Below are positions 54,916 to 63,077 of a DNA stretch of 64,000 nucleotides, piece by piece. The notes beneath the pieces are model-generated. The model was not told the DNA's origin, ran no database searches, and was given only the letters and a program-made list of their open reading frames with translations. A program made the position numbers and the translations under genes. Origin of the DNA: Thalassospira profundimaris WP0211 (GTDB taxonomy: Bacteria > Pseudomonadota > Alphaproteobacteria > Rhodospirillales > Thalassospiraceae); assembly GCF_000300275.1 (NCBI RefSeq), contig NZ_AMRN01000001.1:496001-560000 (forward strand). Reading direction: 5' to 3'. Position 1 is the first letter of the stretch. Each line of letters opens with the position of its first letter.

Positions 54916-55692
54916 ATGAGTGATATTCAGGCAGTCAGGATTCCAGACCTGATGTCGCGACGTGTTCTGGTAACCGGGGGCTCAACCGGGATCGGGGCCG
55001 AGATTGTCAGGGGGTTTGCCGCGCAGGGTGCCAAGGTTGCGCTTCATTATAATGAAAGCAGTGATGCAGCACGCGCCCTTCAGGCAGAGTTTCCCGAGCA
55101 TGTCGTAGCTGTTCAGGGCGATATGAGTGAAACGGGTACCCCGACGAAAGTCGTCAGGGAAGCCGCCCGGATGCTTGGCGGGCTGGATGGTCTGATCAAC
55201 AATGCCGGTGGCATGCTGGGCCGTGTGCCGACGACCGAGGTGGAGCCCGAGCATCTTGACCGTGTCTTTGCGCTCAATGGCAAATCAGTCTGGGAAGCCA
55301 CCGTGGCGGCGTACCCCTACCTCAAAGCGTCGGAAAACGGCTTTGTGGTCAACACGACATCGATTGCTGCGCGCAATGGCGGCGGGGGTGGTGCTGTGCT
55401 GTATGCGGCGGCAAAATCCTTTGTCAGCAGCCTGACGCGCGGACAGGCAAAGGAATTTGTGGCGGACGGCATTCGCGTGAACGCCGTTTCGCCGGGTCTT
55501 ATCCAGACGCCGTTTCATGACCGCTATACACCGGCCGATGTTCTTGCCGCGCAAAGCGCAACAGTACCGATGGGCCGCGTGGGCCGCCCGGATGAATGTG
55601 TCGGGGCGTTCCTGTTTCTCGCCTCGAACGCGATGGCCGGCTACATCACAGGCCAGATCATCGAGGTTAATGGCGGCCAGTTAATGCCTTAG
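54916..55692 (+). CDS. Short-chain dehydrogenase/reductase
   Basis: A 258-aa SDR with cofactor loop TGGSTGIGAEIV, NNAGG, the TTSIAARNG serine region, catalytic YAAAK and PGLIQTPFHD. A strong ribosome-binding site (GGAGG) fixes the start at 54916. An aldo/keto reductase gene follows 12 bp later; both are likely controlled by the divergent LysR protein. Substrate unknown. Confidence 0.9.
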   Translation: MSDIQAVRIPDLMSRRVLVTGGSTGIGAEIVRGFAAQGAKVALHYNESSDAARALQAEFPEHVVAVQGDMSETGTPTKVVREAARMLGGLDGLINNAGGMLGRVPTTEVEPEHLDRVFALNGKSVWEATVAAYPYLKASENGFVVNTTSIAARNGGGGGAVLYAAAKSFVSSLTRGQAKEFVADGIRVNAVSPGLIQTPFHDRYTPADVLAAQSATVPMGRVGRPDECVGAFLFLASNAMAGYITGQIIEVNGGQLMP

Positions 55693-55704
55693 GAGCAACA
55701 ATAG

Positions 55705-56691
55705 ATGAACTACAGAAAATTTGGGAAGACAGGCCGCACGGTTTCGGAAGTCGGTTTCGGTGCATGGGCCATTGGTGGCGCCTGGGGCGATGTATCAGAG
55801 GCTGACGCGCGGGCGGCCCTGCATGCCGCCCTTGATAATGGCACGACATTCATTGATACCGCCGACGTTTACGGTGATGGCCGGTCGGAAAAAATCATCG
55901 CCGATGTCATGAAAGAACGCGGTGGCGAACGTCCGTTCATCGCAACCAAGGCCGGACGTCGTCTCGATCCGCATGTGTCCGAGGGATACAACAAACAGAA
56001 CCTGACAGCGTTTGTTGAACGCAGCCTTAAGAACCTTGCGACGGATTGTCTTGATCTGGTGCAGCTTCATTGCCCACCGACAGAGGTTTTCTATCGCCCG
56101 GATGTGTTCGAGGTGATGGAGGAAATGGTCACGGCCGGGAAAATCCGCAATTACGGTGTTTCGGTCGAGAAGGTCGAAGAAGGCCTCAAAGCCATCGAAT
56201 ATCCCGGTGTGGCCTCGGTTCAGATCATTTACAACATCTTCCGCCAACGCCCGTCGGGACTTTTCTTCCGCGAGGCAAAAGCAAAGAATGTCGGGGTGAT
56301 CGTCCGTGTGCCGCTGGCGTCGGGCCTTTTGACCGGCAAGATGACCAAGGACACCGCCTTTGCCGCAGACGACCACCGTGCGTTTAACCGCAACGGCGAG
56401 GCGTTTGACAAGGGCGAAACATTTGCCGGTGTGCCGTTTGATGTTGCGCTTGAAGCTGTTGAGGAAATCCGCCGGCTGGTTCCGGACAATATTACGATGG
56501 CGCAGTTCGCCCTGCGCTGGATTTTGATGGAAGAAGCCGTTGGTGTTGTAATCCCGGGGGCAAAGAATGCAGACCAGGCCGCGGCAAATGCGGCGGCAAG
56601 TGATGTGGCACCGCTGCCCTCAGAGGTGATCGGTGAATTGCGCGACATCTATGAGCAACGCATCGCCCCGCACGTTCATCATTTGTGGTGA
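55705..56691 (+). CDS. Aldo/keto reductase
   Basis: A 328-aa (alpha/beta)8-barrel NADPH-dependent reductase. DVYGDGRSEKIIADVM with the catalytic Asp/Tyr region (FIDTADVYG), ATKAGRRLDPHVSEGY (Lys) and LVQLHCPP (His) are present; the C-terminal PGAKNADQAAANAAA loop binds NADPH. Good ribosome-binding site (AGGAG). It ends with an intrinsic terminator. Confidence 0.92.
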   Translation: MNYRKFGKTGRTVSEVGFGAWAIGGAWGDVSEADARAALHAALDNGTTFIDTADVYGDGRSEKIIADVMKERGGERPFIATKAGRRLDPHVSEGYNKQNLTAFVERSLKNLATDCLDLVQLHCPPTEVFYRPDVFEVMEEMVTAGKIRNYGVSVEKVEEGLKAIEYPGVASVQIIYNIFRQRPSGLFFREAKAKNVGVIVRVPLASGLLTGKMTKDTAFAADDHRAFNRNGEAFDKGETFAGVPFDVALEAVEEIRRLVPDNITMAQFALRWILMEEAVGVVIPGAKNADQAAANAAASDVAPLPSEVIGELRDIYEQRIAPHVHHLW

Positions 56692-56731
56692 TCAAACGCA
56701 TCCATCGGCCTTAACGGGCAATGACGCAGAT

Positions 56732-56763
56732 AAAGGGGCACCATGCGGTTGGTGCCCCTTTTT
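56732..56763. terminator. Bidirectional terminator between AKR and methyltransferase genes
   Basis: AAAGGGGCACCA (56732-56743) pairs with TGGTGCCCCTTT (56750-56761), followed by TT on the + strand; the - strand side has only a short TTTA run. Confidence 0.85.
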
Positions 56764-56768
56764 GCGTT

Positions 56769-57368
56769 TCAGGCGGATTTGCGGACTTCGCTGAGCATTT
56801 CCGGGCGGCTTTTGCGTTCGATCTTATAGACCGACGAGGGCGGGACATTGCGTACCGTGGTGCCGATGCGCGTTGCCTGCAAATCAAGCCGGGCCAGGAT
56901 GGCCTCTGGCACCGGGCAGCGCGGGCCATAGGTGAACTGGTAAAATGCGCCGTCGTCACGCAGATATTCAAAACTCCCCGACAAGATGCCCATGATCTGG
57001 CGCGGTGACATCGACAGAAGCGGCAGGCCGCTAATCGCGCTTGCCAGTTCGCCGGCGCCAAACAGGCCCTTTTTGCCCAAACGGCAGGCATCCATTTGCA
57101 GGATGCGGGCCCTGGGATAGCGTTCGGAAAGCAGGCGGGAGAAATCCGGTCCGGCTTCGATCAATGTCAGGTCATCTTCGCGCAAGCCGCGATCAAGAAG
57201 TGCACGGGTAAACACACCTGTCCCCGGTCCGAGTTCCAGAACCGGGGTGCTTTGGGTGTTGATTTCGGATGTGATCAGCCGCGCCAGCGCCGGGCTTGAG
57301 GGCGAAATGGCGGATATTTTTCTGGGATCAGTGACCCAGGCGCGAATGAAAGGCAAAAAGTCCGACAT
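56769..57368 (-). CDS. PmtA-like phospholipid N-methyltransferase family protein
   Basis: A 199-aa SAM-dependent methyltransferase. VLELGPGTGVFTRALL (residues about 43-58) is the SAM loop; the region around ILQMDACRL is motif II. It resembles the COG3963 phospholipid N-methyltransferase group (PmtA) that makes phosphatidylcholine, but function within this group is not certain. A membrane-association segment is not obvious. Confidence 0.75.
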   Translation of the reverse strand: MSDFLPFIRAWVTDPRKISAISPSSPALARLITSEINTQSTPVLELGPGTGVFTRALLDRGLREDDLTLIEAGPDFSRLLSERYPRARILQMDACRLGKKGLFGAGELASAISGLPLLSMSPRQIMGILSGSFEYLRDDGAFYQFTYGPRCPVPEAILARLDLQATRIGTTVRNVPPSSVYKIERKSRPEMLSEVRKSA

Positions 57369-57525
57369 CGAATGAAATGCCCCACTTGGTAAAGGGATGG
57401 CGCTTAAACTGCCTACCCTTTATGTCGCTTCGGGCGCTTATTTGTGTTCATTTTGCGGAATGCCACCCGGCAACGTGTCCATCTTGGAATGTGGGAACGT
57501 GCGAGGTGGCGTTCAACGCAATTGA

Positions 57526-57822
57526 TTACGCAGCCCGATTACGGCGCAGAACATCAATGATTTCGGCTTTGTGCGGATCGGCATGAAATGCATCGGCCAT
57601 GATCATCACACCCTTGGTGCCGTCATTGGCCTCGATCATGAACAGGGTTGCCTCGTCACCCGGATCGGTGCCTTGGTCGGTGCTGTTGGAATGGACAAGG
57701 CGCAGCTCGTCCGGGGTATAAAGCTTGCCGGTGCCGTCACTGCGTACACCGCCTTCCTCGGCCATGAAATGATGTTCAAAACCGTGTTCTTTGGCGTTTG
57801 CCTGAAGATCAGCCAAGGTCAT
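57526..57822 (-). CDS. Conserved small protein, tandem copy 1
   Basis: A 98-aa acidic protein (MTLADLQANAKEHGFEHHFMAEEGG..., DQGTDPGDEATLFMIEANDGTKGVMI...HKAEIIDVLRR). It shares its whole layout with the neighbour at 57891 (TDPGD-ATL-MIEA-DGT-G and KA-I-D-LRR blocks). Family not recognised; no signal peptide. A GAGGAGG ribosome-binding site precedes the ATG. Confidence 0.75.
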   Translation of the reverse strand: MTLADLQANAKEHGFEHHFMAEEGGVRSDGTGKLYTPDELRLVHSNSTDQGTDPGDEATLFMIEANDGTKGVMIMADAFHADPHKAEIIDVLRRNRAA

Positions 57823-57890
57823 TGCGGGCCTCCTCGATCAAAAATTGTCTGATAAAGGCAAAACGCAAATTCTGGCTGCTTGTTCCGAAA

Positions 57891-58184
57891 TCAGCTGTGC
57901 TTGCGGCGAAGACTGTCGATCAGATCGGCCTTGTTGCGGTCGGTATCAAAGCTGTTGGGCACAATCAGCATGCCGCGCGTGCCGTCGCTGGCCTCGATCA
58001 TGTAAAGGGTGGCGTCATCGCCCGGGTCAGTTCCGGCATCGACAGAACGTGAATCGATGATGGTCAAATCATCGGCGCTATATTTCGCCTGTTTGCCATC
58101 GCATGTGACATGGTTTTCCGATGCGCTGAAAACATGCGAAAAGCCGCGTTCACGGGCCAGATCTTGTAATTCGCTCAAGTTCAT
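57891..58184 (-). CDS. Conserved small protein, tandem copy 2
   Basis: A 97-aa homologue of the protein at 57526 (MNLSELQDLARERGFSHVF..., DAGTDPGDDATLYMIEASDGTRGMLI...NKADLIDSLRRK), roughly half identical by eye. GGAGG precedes the chosen ATG; an earlier frame opening is dismissed. The two genes lie 68 bp apart in tandem and are clear products of duplication. Confidence 0.75.
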   Translation of the reverse strand: MNLSELQDLARERGFSHVFSASENHVTCDGKQAKYSADDLTIIDSRSVDAGTDPGDDATLYMIEASDGTRGMLIVPNSFDTDRNKADLIDSLRRKHS

Positions 58185-58293
58185 GATGGTCCTCCGTTCG
58201 ATGGATGCAGCCGTAAGGCCAACAATCATCAGACCCTATCACGAAATGCGCCCGGCGTATTTGCGTGTGCGCAATCTGGCAGAAATCTAAGGC

Positions 58294-58809
58294 CTATTTG
58301 GGGTCAAGAGCCATCTTCATGCCCTCGTGGCTGGCGACAAATCCAAGCCGTTCATAAAACCGATGGGCATCCTTGCGGGTTTTATCCGTGGTAAACTGTA
58401 TCAGAGCCGCGCCAAGTGATTTCGAAATCGAAATGGATTGCTTGATCAGTTTTTCGCCGATCTTCTGACCGCGGGTGCGGCTTGCCACCCGCACCCCTTC
58501 GATCTGGGCGCGCAGCTGGCCGCGCCGCGACAATCCGGCGATCAGGGTCAGCTGCAAACAGCCGACAATGTCCGTGCCCTTGATGGCCAGAAGATATTTG
58601 TTGGGCAGGGCATCGGTTGACTGGGACGCCATGGCATCAAACGCGGCGTAATAGGCATCGGGAAGCGGATCGCCAGGTTCCTCGCGGGTTTTGCCTTTTT
58701 CATCATCGGCCAGAAGGGCAACGATGGCAGGCAAATCATCGCGGGTGGCATAGCGAAACGTGATGTCATCGGATTTAGTGGTGGCGCTGTTGGCGGCGGC
58801 GTTCGACAT
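58294..58809 (-). CDS. GNAT-family N-acetyltransferase
   Basis: A 171-aa acetyltransferase. The acetyl-CoA site is IEGVRVASRTRGQKIGEKLIKQSI (R-x-x-G-x-G/A pattern), followed by QFTTDKTRKDAHRFYERLGF. Start at 58809, with GGGA upstream. The N-terminal 24 residues are low complexity. Substrate unknown. Confidence 0.85.
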   Translation of the reverse strand: MSNAAANSATTKSDDITFRYATRDDLPAIVALLADDEKGKTREEPGDPLPDAYYAAFDAMASQSTDALPNKYLLAIKGTDIVGCLQLTLIAGLSRRGQLRAQIEGVRVASRTRGQKIGEKLIKQSISISKSLGAALIQFTTDKTRKDAHRFYERLGFVASHEGMKMALDPK

Positions 58810-59007
58810 TGCGGGATCCCTTTGCTGATGGCGGGCCATCATGGGCAAAGCCGGGGATCAAGGCAATATGGCAATGACGCCGCCGTTTGTGCACCAGGCG
58901 GCGTCATTGCCAGCGTTGTGGGCCCCAAGGCCAAAGACCGGCACGGGGATGGGGGAAAATCATGCCGATATCAAACCAGGGACCCCGGCAAGCAGGGTTT
59001 CTGGAGG

Positions 59008-59748
59008 TCAGGCAAGACCACCATTGGCACGGATGGTCTGACCATCCACCCAGCCGGAATCCGGTCCGGCGAGGAAGGACACCACACCGGCGATGTCATC
59101 AGGTTCACCAAGCCGTTCGAGCGGTGGCATCTTTGCGAAATTGGCGATCTGTTCCTCGGTCTTGCCATTGAGGAACAGTTCGGTTGCAACCGGGCCCGGC
59201 GCAACGGCATTGACCGTGATCTGGCGACCGCGCAGTTCCTTGGCGAACACACCCGTCATGGCCTCGACCGCGGCCTTGGTGGCGTTATAGACGGCATAAC
59301 CCGGCAGTTTTAGGTGCAGGGCGGTGGTTGAGAAATTGATCACCCGACCATGGTCACGCAGGTGTTTTGCCCCTTCGCGCAGCATGTTGAAGGTGCCGCG
59401 TACATTAATGTCCATCATCGCGTCATAGGTGGCATCATCCATGTCGGCAATCGGGGTGGTCGTCATGACACCGGCGTTATTGACGATGACATCAACACCG
59501 CCAAATTCGGCGATGGTTTTGTCAAACAGGGCCTTAACCGCATCCTGCCGGGCAATATCAGCCTTGATTGCGATGGCCTTGTGGCCCTGAGATTTCAGGC
59601 TTTCGGCCAGTTCTTCTGCCGGGCCAGCAGAGCTGGCATAGTTGATGACAACGTTAAAGCCATCCGCTGCCAGACGTTTGGCAAGCGCCACGCCAATGCC
59701 GCGCGATGCGCCGGTGATGATGGCGGCTTTGTTTTGATTGGCAGACAT
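59008..59748 (-). CDS. Short-chain dehydrogenase/reductase
   Basis: A 246-aa SDR with TGASRGIGVALA, NNAGV, FSTTALHLK, catalytic YNATK and PGPVATELFL. The ATG at 59748 has AAGGAG upstream. Divergent from a LysR regulator at 59875 with a symmetric site between. Substrate unknown. Confidence 0.9.
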   Translation of the reverse strand: MSANQNKAAIITGASRGIGVALAKRLAADGFNVVINYASSAGPAEELAESLKSQGHKAIAIKADIARQDAVKALFDKTIAEFGGVDVIVNNAGVMTTTPIADMDDATYDAMMDINVRGTFNMLREGAKHLRDHGRVINFSTTALHLKLPGYAVYNATKAAVEAMTGVFAKELRGRQITVNAVAPGPVATELFLNGKTEEQIANFAKMPPLERLGEPDDIAGVVSFLAGPDSGWVDGQTIRANGGLA

Positions 59749-59841
59749 CAAAAGTCTCCTTGGTGGTTACGGGGGCCTCAAGGGCATGGGCCCACTATGC
59801 CCAAGATGACTTTTTGGATAATTAGGTTATATTCGACATCA

Positions 59842-59859
59842 TTATTCGAAATTGAATAA
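59842..59859. promoter_or_regulatory. LysR-type operator candidate
   Basis: TTATTC-N6-GAATAA, an inverted repeat containing T-N11-A symmetry typical of LysR binding sites, in the 126-bp gap between the SDR and lysR genes. Confidence 0.5.
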
Positions 59860-59874
59860 CAATCAGGATGGCGG

Positions 59875-60792
59875 ATGGACCGGTTTGAGGAAATGCGCAA
59901 TTTCGTGCGCGTGGTAGAGCGCAAAAGCTTTACCAAGGCAGCGAGCGATCTTTTGATCCCGCGTGCGACCATGACCAATTCTATTCAGCGGTTGGAAGAA
60001 CGGCTGGGCACCCGGTTGCTGGAACGCACGACGCGCACCGTCAACCCGACCCGCGACGGGGATGCCTATTACCAACGCTGTGTAAGGATTCTGGCTGACC
60101 TCGAAGAGGCCGATGGCAGCTTTACCAATGCCGATCCCAAAGGGTTGCTCAGGGTTAATTTGCAAGGCACGCTGGCGCGGACCTTTATCATCCCGGCGCT
60201 TGGTGATTTTCGGGGTCTCTATCCGGGGATCGATCTGGTGCTGGCCGATGGGGATCGTTTTGTTGATCTGGTGCATGAAGGCTTTGATTGCGTGTTGCGC
60301 AGTGGCGATCTGGCCAGTTCATCGATGATCGGGCGGCGCTTGGCGCTTTTGCACGAGGCGACCGTTGCCAGCCCCGATTACATTGCCCGCATTGGCATGC
60401 CCGATACACTTGCAGACCTGAAAAGTCAGGGGCATCAGATGGTTTGTTTTTTATCGGGAGCCGATGACAAGCCGATCCCGCTTGATTTCAGGGTCGATGG
60501 CAAGCTGTGCGAGATCATGCTGCCGGCCAGTATTTCAGTGACCGGCGCCGATAGCTACGCCGCCTGTGCCGCGGCGGGATTGGGGATTGTCCAGGTGCCG
60601 CGCTATCGCGTTGCCGATGACCTTAAATCGGGGAAACTGATTGAAATCCTGCCCGATTGCCCGCCCGATCCGATGCCGGTTTCGGTGCTGTATCCGCAAA
60701 ACCGGCAGCTTTCGGCGCGTGTAAGGGTGTTTGTCGACTGGCTGACAGAATTGCTGGCCGGGCTTGATTTTGCCGGGTCAGGCCGGGTTTGA
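59875..60792 (+). CDS. LysR-family transcriptional regulator
   Basis: A 305-aa LysR regulator. HTH FEEMRNFVRVVERKSFTKAASDLLIPRATMTNSIQRLEERLGTRLLERTTR; effector domain from about residue 90. Divergent from the SDR at 59008, its probable target. The end overlaps the convergent SRPBCC gene by 15 bases. Confidence 0.92.
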   Translation: MDRFEEMRNFVRVVERKSFTKAASDLLIPRATMTNSIQRLEERLGTRLLERTTRTVNPTRDGDAYYQRCVRILADLEEADGSFTNADPKGLLRVNLQGTLARTFIIPALGDFRGLYPGIDLVLADGDRFVDLVHEGFDCVLRSGDLASSSMIGRRLALLHEATVASPDYIARIGMPDTLADLKSQGHQMVCFLSGADDKPIPLDFRVDGKLCEIMLPASISVTGADSYAACAAAGLGIVQVPRYRVADDLKSGKLIEILPDCPPDPMPVSVLYPQNRQLSARVRVFVDWLTELLAGLDFAGSGRV

Positions 60793-61281
60793 GTCGCGCG
60801 AAAGCATATTGATCCGGTTTCGCAATGAAACCAGATGCGCCTGCCAGTAATGGGTCATCATCGGTTTGAAACGGTTGTCATTCAGGCCATTGCGCCCGGG
60901 ATGGGCCATCGGCTTTTCAAGACCAAGATGTTCCAGCGTGATGCGGGTGTAGTCGCCCTGCCCGCTAAATCGGATATCGACCAATGTCGCCGGTTCCTTG
61001 GGGTCGGCCATCGGCCAGTTCCACTCAAAACTCAGGTGCTTGGCGGGCTCCCACTTGGTGACCTTACCGGCGCGGACGATGAAATCGGGGCGGCGTTTAT
61101 CGACTTCCTGCAAATAGCGCACGCCATTTTCCGTTCCAAATTCCATGATGCCCGGACGATTGCCAAGCAGGCGGTTGCGCGGCCCCTGTTTCCACCAGTG
61201 ATCAATCCCGCCCGTGAACTGGTCAAAGGCGGTGGCGGCGTCACAGTCAACGCGAAGCGCAACAAAGGTTTTGGCTGACAT
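60778..61281 (-). CDS. SRPBCC/AHSA1-domain protein
   Basis: A 167-aa START-like protein: VALRVDCDAATAFDQFTGGIDHWWKQG at the start, WEPAKHLSFEWNW and TRITLEHLGLEKP near the end, as in activator-of-Hsp90-type small domains. No catalytic role can be assigned. It is convergent with the LysR gene with overlapping ends. Confidence 0.82.
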   Translation of the reverse strand: MSAKTFVALRVDCDAATAFDQFTGGIDHWWKQGPRNRLLGNRPGIMEFGTENGVRYLQEVDKRRPDFIVRAGKVTKWEPAKHLSFEWNWPMADPKEPATLVDIRFSGQGDYTRITLEHLGLEKPMAHPGRNGLNDNRFKPMMTHYWQAHLVSLRNRINMLSRDSNPA

Positions 61282-61363
61282 CGAAAATCCCGTTTAACAG
61301 CAATGACACCGACCTCGCGGGCGGCTGTTCCTGTTTTGCAGAAAGCCCGTGGGCGGACAAGCA

Positions 61364-61402
61364 AAACCCGATCCGGCAGGCATAATGCGCCGGATCGGGT
61401 TT
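61364..61402 (-). terminator. Intrinsic terminator of the 2-hydroxyacid dehydrogenase gene
   Basis: A perfect 14-bp stem (61364-61377 with 61389-61402) and an 11-nt loop; on the - strand a short TTTT follows. It lies 29 bp beyond the stop of the dehydrogenase gene. Confidence 0.75.
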
Positions 61403-61431
61403 GAAGGGTGTGTGGTTTGAGCTTTGGCGGC

Positions 61432-62379
61432 TTAGTAGCCGACCTCGCGATTGACCAGACCACGCGGTGTTTCGCCGCGGGCCAGACGATCGAGGTTTTC
61501 GGCAATCTGATCGACCGATTCTTCAAACCGGGTCGCGGCCGCAATGTGCGGGGTGATGCGGATTTTCCCGTGATCCCAGAACGGATGGCTTTCGGGCAGC
61601 GGTTCGGTCGCTGCGACATCCAAAAACGCGCCGCGCAGATGGCCAGTATCAATCGCGCGCAGCAAGTCCGCTTCGTTGATCATCGCACCCCGGGCGGCAT
61701 TAATGATCGCAGCCCCCTTGGGCAGGAAGGAGAGCGTGCTGCTGTTAAGCACGTTTTCGGTTTCCGACGTGCGTGGCAGAAGGCAGATCAGGATATCGGA
61801 CTGACCAAGAAATTCTGCCAGCGTTTCCTTACCGGCATAGGTTGAAATGCCTTCAATCGCCTTCATCGAGCGGCTCCAGCCCGAAACGGTAAAGCCGAGA
61901 CTGGAAAGTGACACGGCAACGGCAGAGCCCAGTGCGCCAAGCCCCATGACACCGACCCGGCATTGCGAAATGCGTGCGACGTCATGCTGGGTCCAGTCGG
62001 CCTTGGCCTGCTGGGCGCTATAGACATCAAAGTCGCGCATGAAGTGAAGCGCGGCGTAAAGATGATATTGCACCATCTGATCGGCCATCCCGGCATCTTC
62101 CAGACGAATGACCGGCAGTTCCTTGGGCAGGCTGGGCGAGGAAACAACATGATCCACGCCAGCACCGAGCGAGAAGATCGCCTTGAGCGTCGGCAGCGTC
62201 TTGATCAGGCCCTGCGGCTGTTTCCAGAACAGGGCATAGTCAATCGTTTCAGGATCGTAATCGTCTTCCTCGGTCACGATATTGGCATCCGGCAGGCGGT
62301 CAACCATCACGCTTTTCCACTTTTGATCGTCGCCGGCAGCGGAAATCAGAATATTGAGCGGGGCGTTGGTGGTTGCCAT
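61432..62379 (-). CDS. D-isomer 2-hydroxyacid dehydrogenase, GhrA-like
   Basis: A 315-aa NAD(P)-dependent dehydrogenase like glyoxylate/hydroxypyruvate reductase A. The nucleotide loop VGVMGLGALGSAVAVSL (about 137-153), INAARGAMINEADLL and the catalytic His in WDHGKIRITPHIAA are present. Start at 62379 with AGGAG upstream. Substrate likely glyoxylate or hydroxypyruvate by family, not shown. It follows a VOC gene on the same strand. Confidence 0.85.
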   Translation of the reverse strand: MATTNAPLNILISAAGDDQKWKSVMVDRLPDANIVTEEDDYDPETIDYALFWKQPQGLIKTLPTLKAIFSLGAGVDHVVSSPSLPKELPVIRLEDAGMADQMVQYHLYAALHFMRDFDVYSAQQAKADWTQHDVARISQCRVGVMGLGALGSAVAVSLSSLGFTVSGWSRSMKAIEGISTYAGKETLAEFLGQSDILICLLPRTSETENVLNSSTLSFLPKGAAIINAARGAMINEADLLRAIDTGHLRGAFLDVAATEPLPESHPFWDHGKIRITPHIAAATRFEESVDQIAENLDRLARGETPRGLVNREVGY

Positions 62380-62548
62380 CGGGGTCTCCTGGTCAAAACG
62401 TCGAAAGTTGGGGCGATGAAAAAGGTTTGTACATATCAAACGCGCCAGAGCGCAAAGCGTTCCGGCGCGTCAGTTGGCGCGTCAATTACAGTCTGTCACG
62501 GACCGGCCTGCTTTCACAAGGCCGGGTCGGCACAGGGTTTGTGCAGAC

Positions 62549-62968
62549 TTAATGGGCAAAGATCATCGCCGGATCGCGGAAGGTTTTGAATTCAAGACCA
62601 TTTCCCGCCGGGTCTTCGACAAAGAAGGTGCCCTGTTCGCCCGGCTCACCCTTAAACCGGATCTTGGGTTCGAGCAGGAATTTGACATTGGCCGCCTTAA
62701 GCTTGTCGGCCAGTGCGTGCCATTTTTCCCATTCCAGAACCGCCCCGAAATGCGGGATCGGCACTGCATCGCCATCGACATCACCGGCGCCCTTGTTCTG
62801 GCCGGCTTCGGGGCGGACATGGGCAGAAAGCTGATGCCCAAAGAAATCAAAATCAATCCAAGCCTCGGTCGAGCGGCCCTCATCACAGCCGAGGATATCG
62901 ATATAGAACGCGCGGGTGTCAGATATCGATTTGATCGGGAAGGCCAGATGGAACGGGGGCAGTGACAT
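62549..62968 (-). CDS. VOC-family protein
   Basis: A 139-aa vicinal-oxygen-chelate protein (PFHLAFPIKSISDTRAFYIDILGC, and DPAGNGLEFKTFRDP near the end). A His in FHLAF and a Glu in LEFKTF are candidate metal ligands. Start with AGGAG upstream. Divergent from a LysR gene, with TTAGA-N5-TCTAA (63001-63015) in the gap. Confidence 0.87.
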   Translation of the reverse strand: MSLPPFHLAFPIKSISDTRAFYIDILGCDEGRSTEAWIDFDFFGHQLSAHVRPEAGQNKGAGDVDGDAVPIPHFGAVLEWEKWHALADKLKAANVKFLLEPKIRFKGEPGEQGTFFVEDPAGNGLEFKTFRDPAMIFAH

Positions 62969-63000
62969 GGGTGTCTCCTAGATAATCTAATGCTGTGTTG

Positions 63001-63015
63001 TTAGAGACAGTCTAA
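63001..63015. promoter_or_regulatory. LysR-type operator candidate
   Basis: TTAGA-GACAG-TCTAA, an inverted repeat in the 109-bp gap between the VOC gene and the divergent lysR gene. Confidence 0.4.
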
Positions 63016-63077
63016 ATCAGCATAATACCGGGCGTAAAATCAGAAGTTCTGAATTTAAGATCAGGAAAACTATCGAT

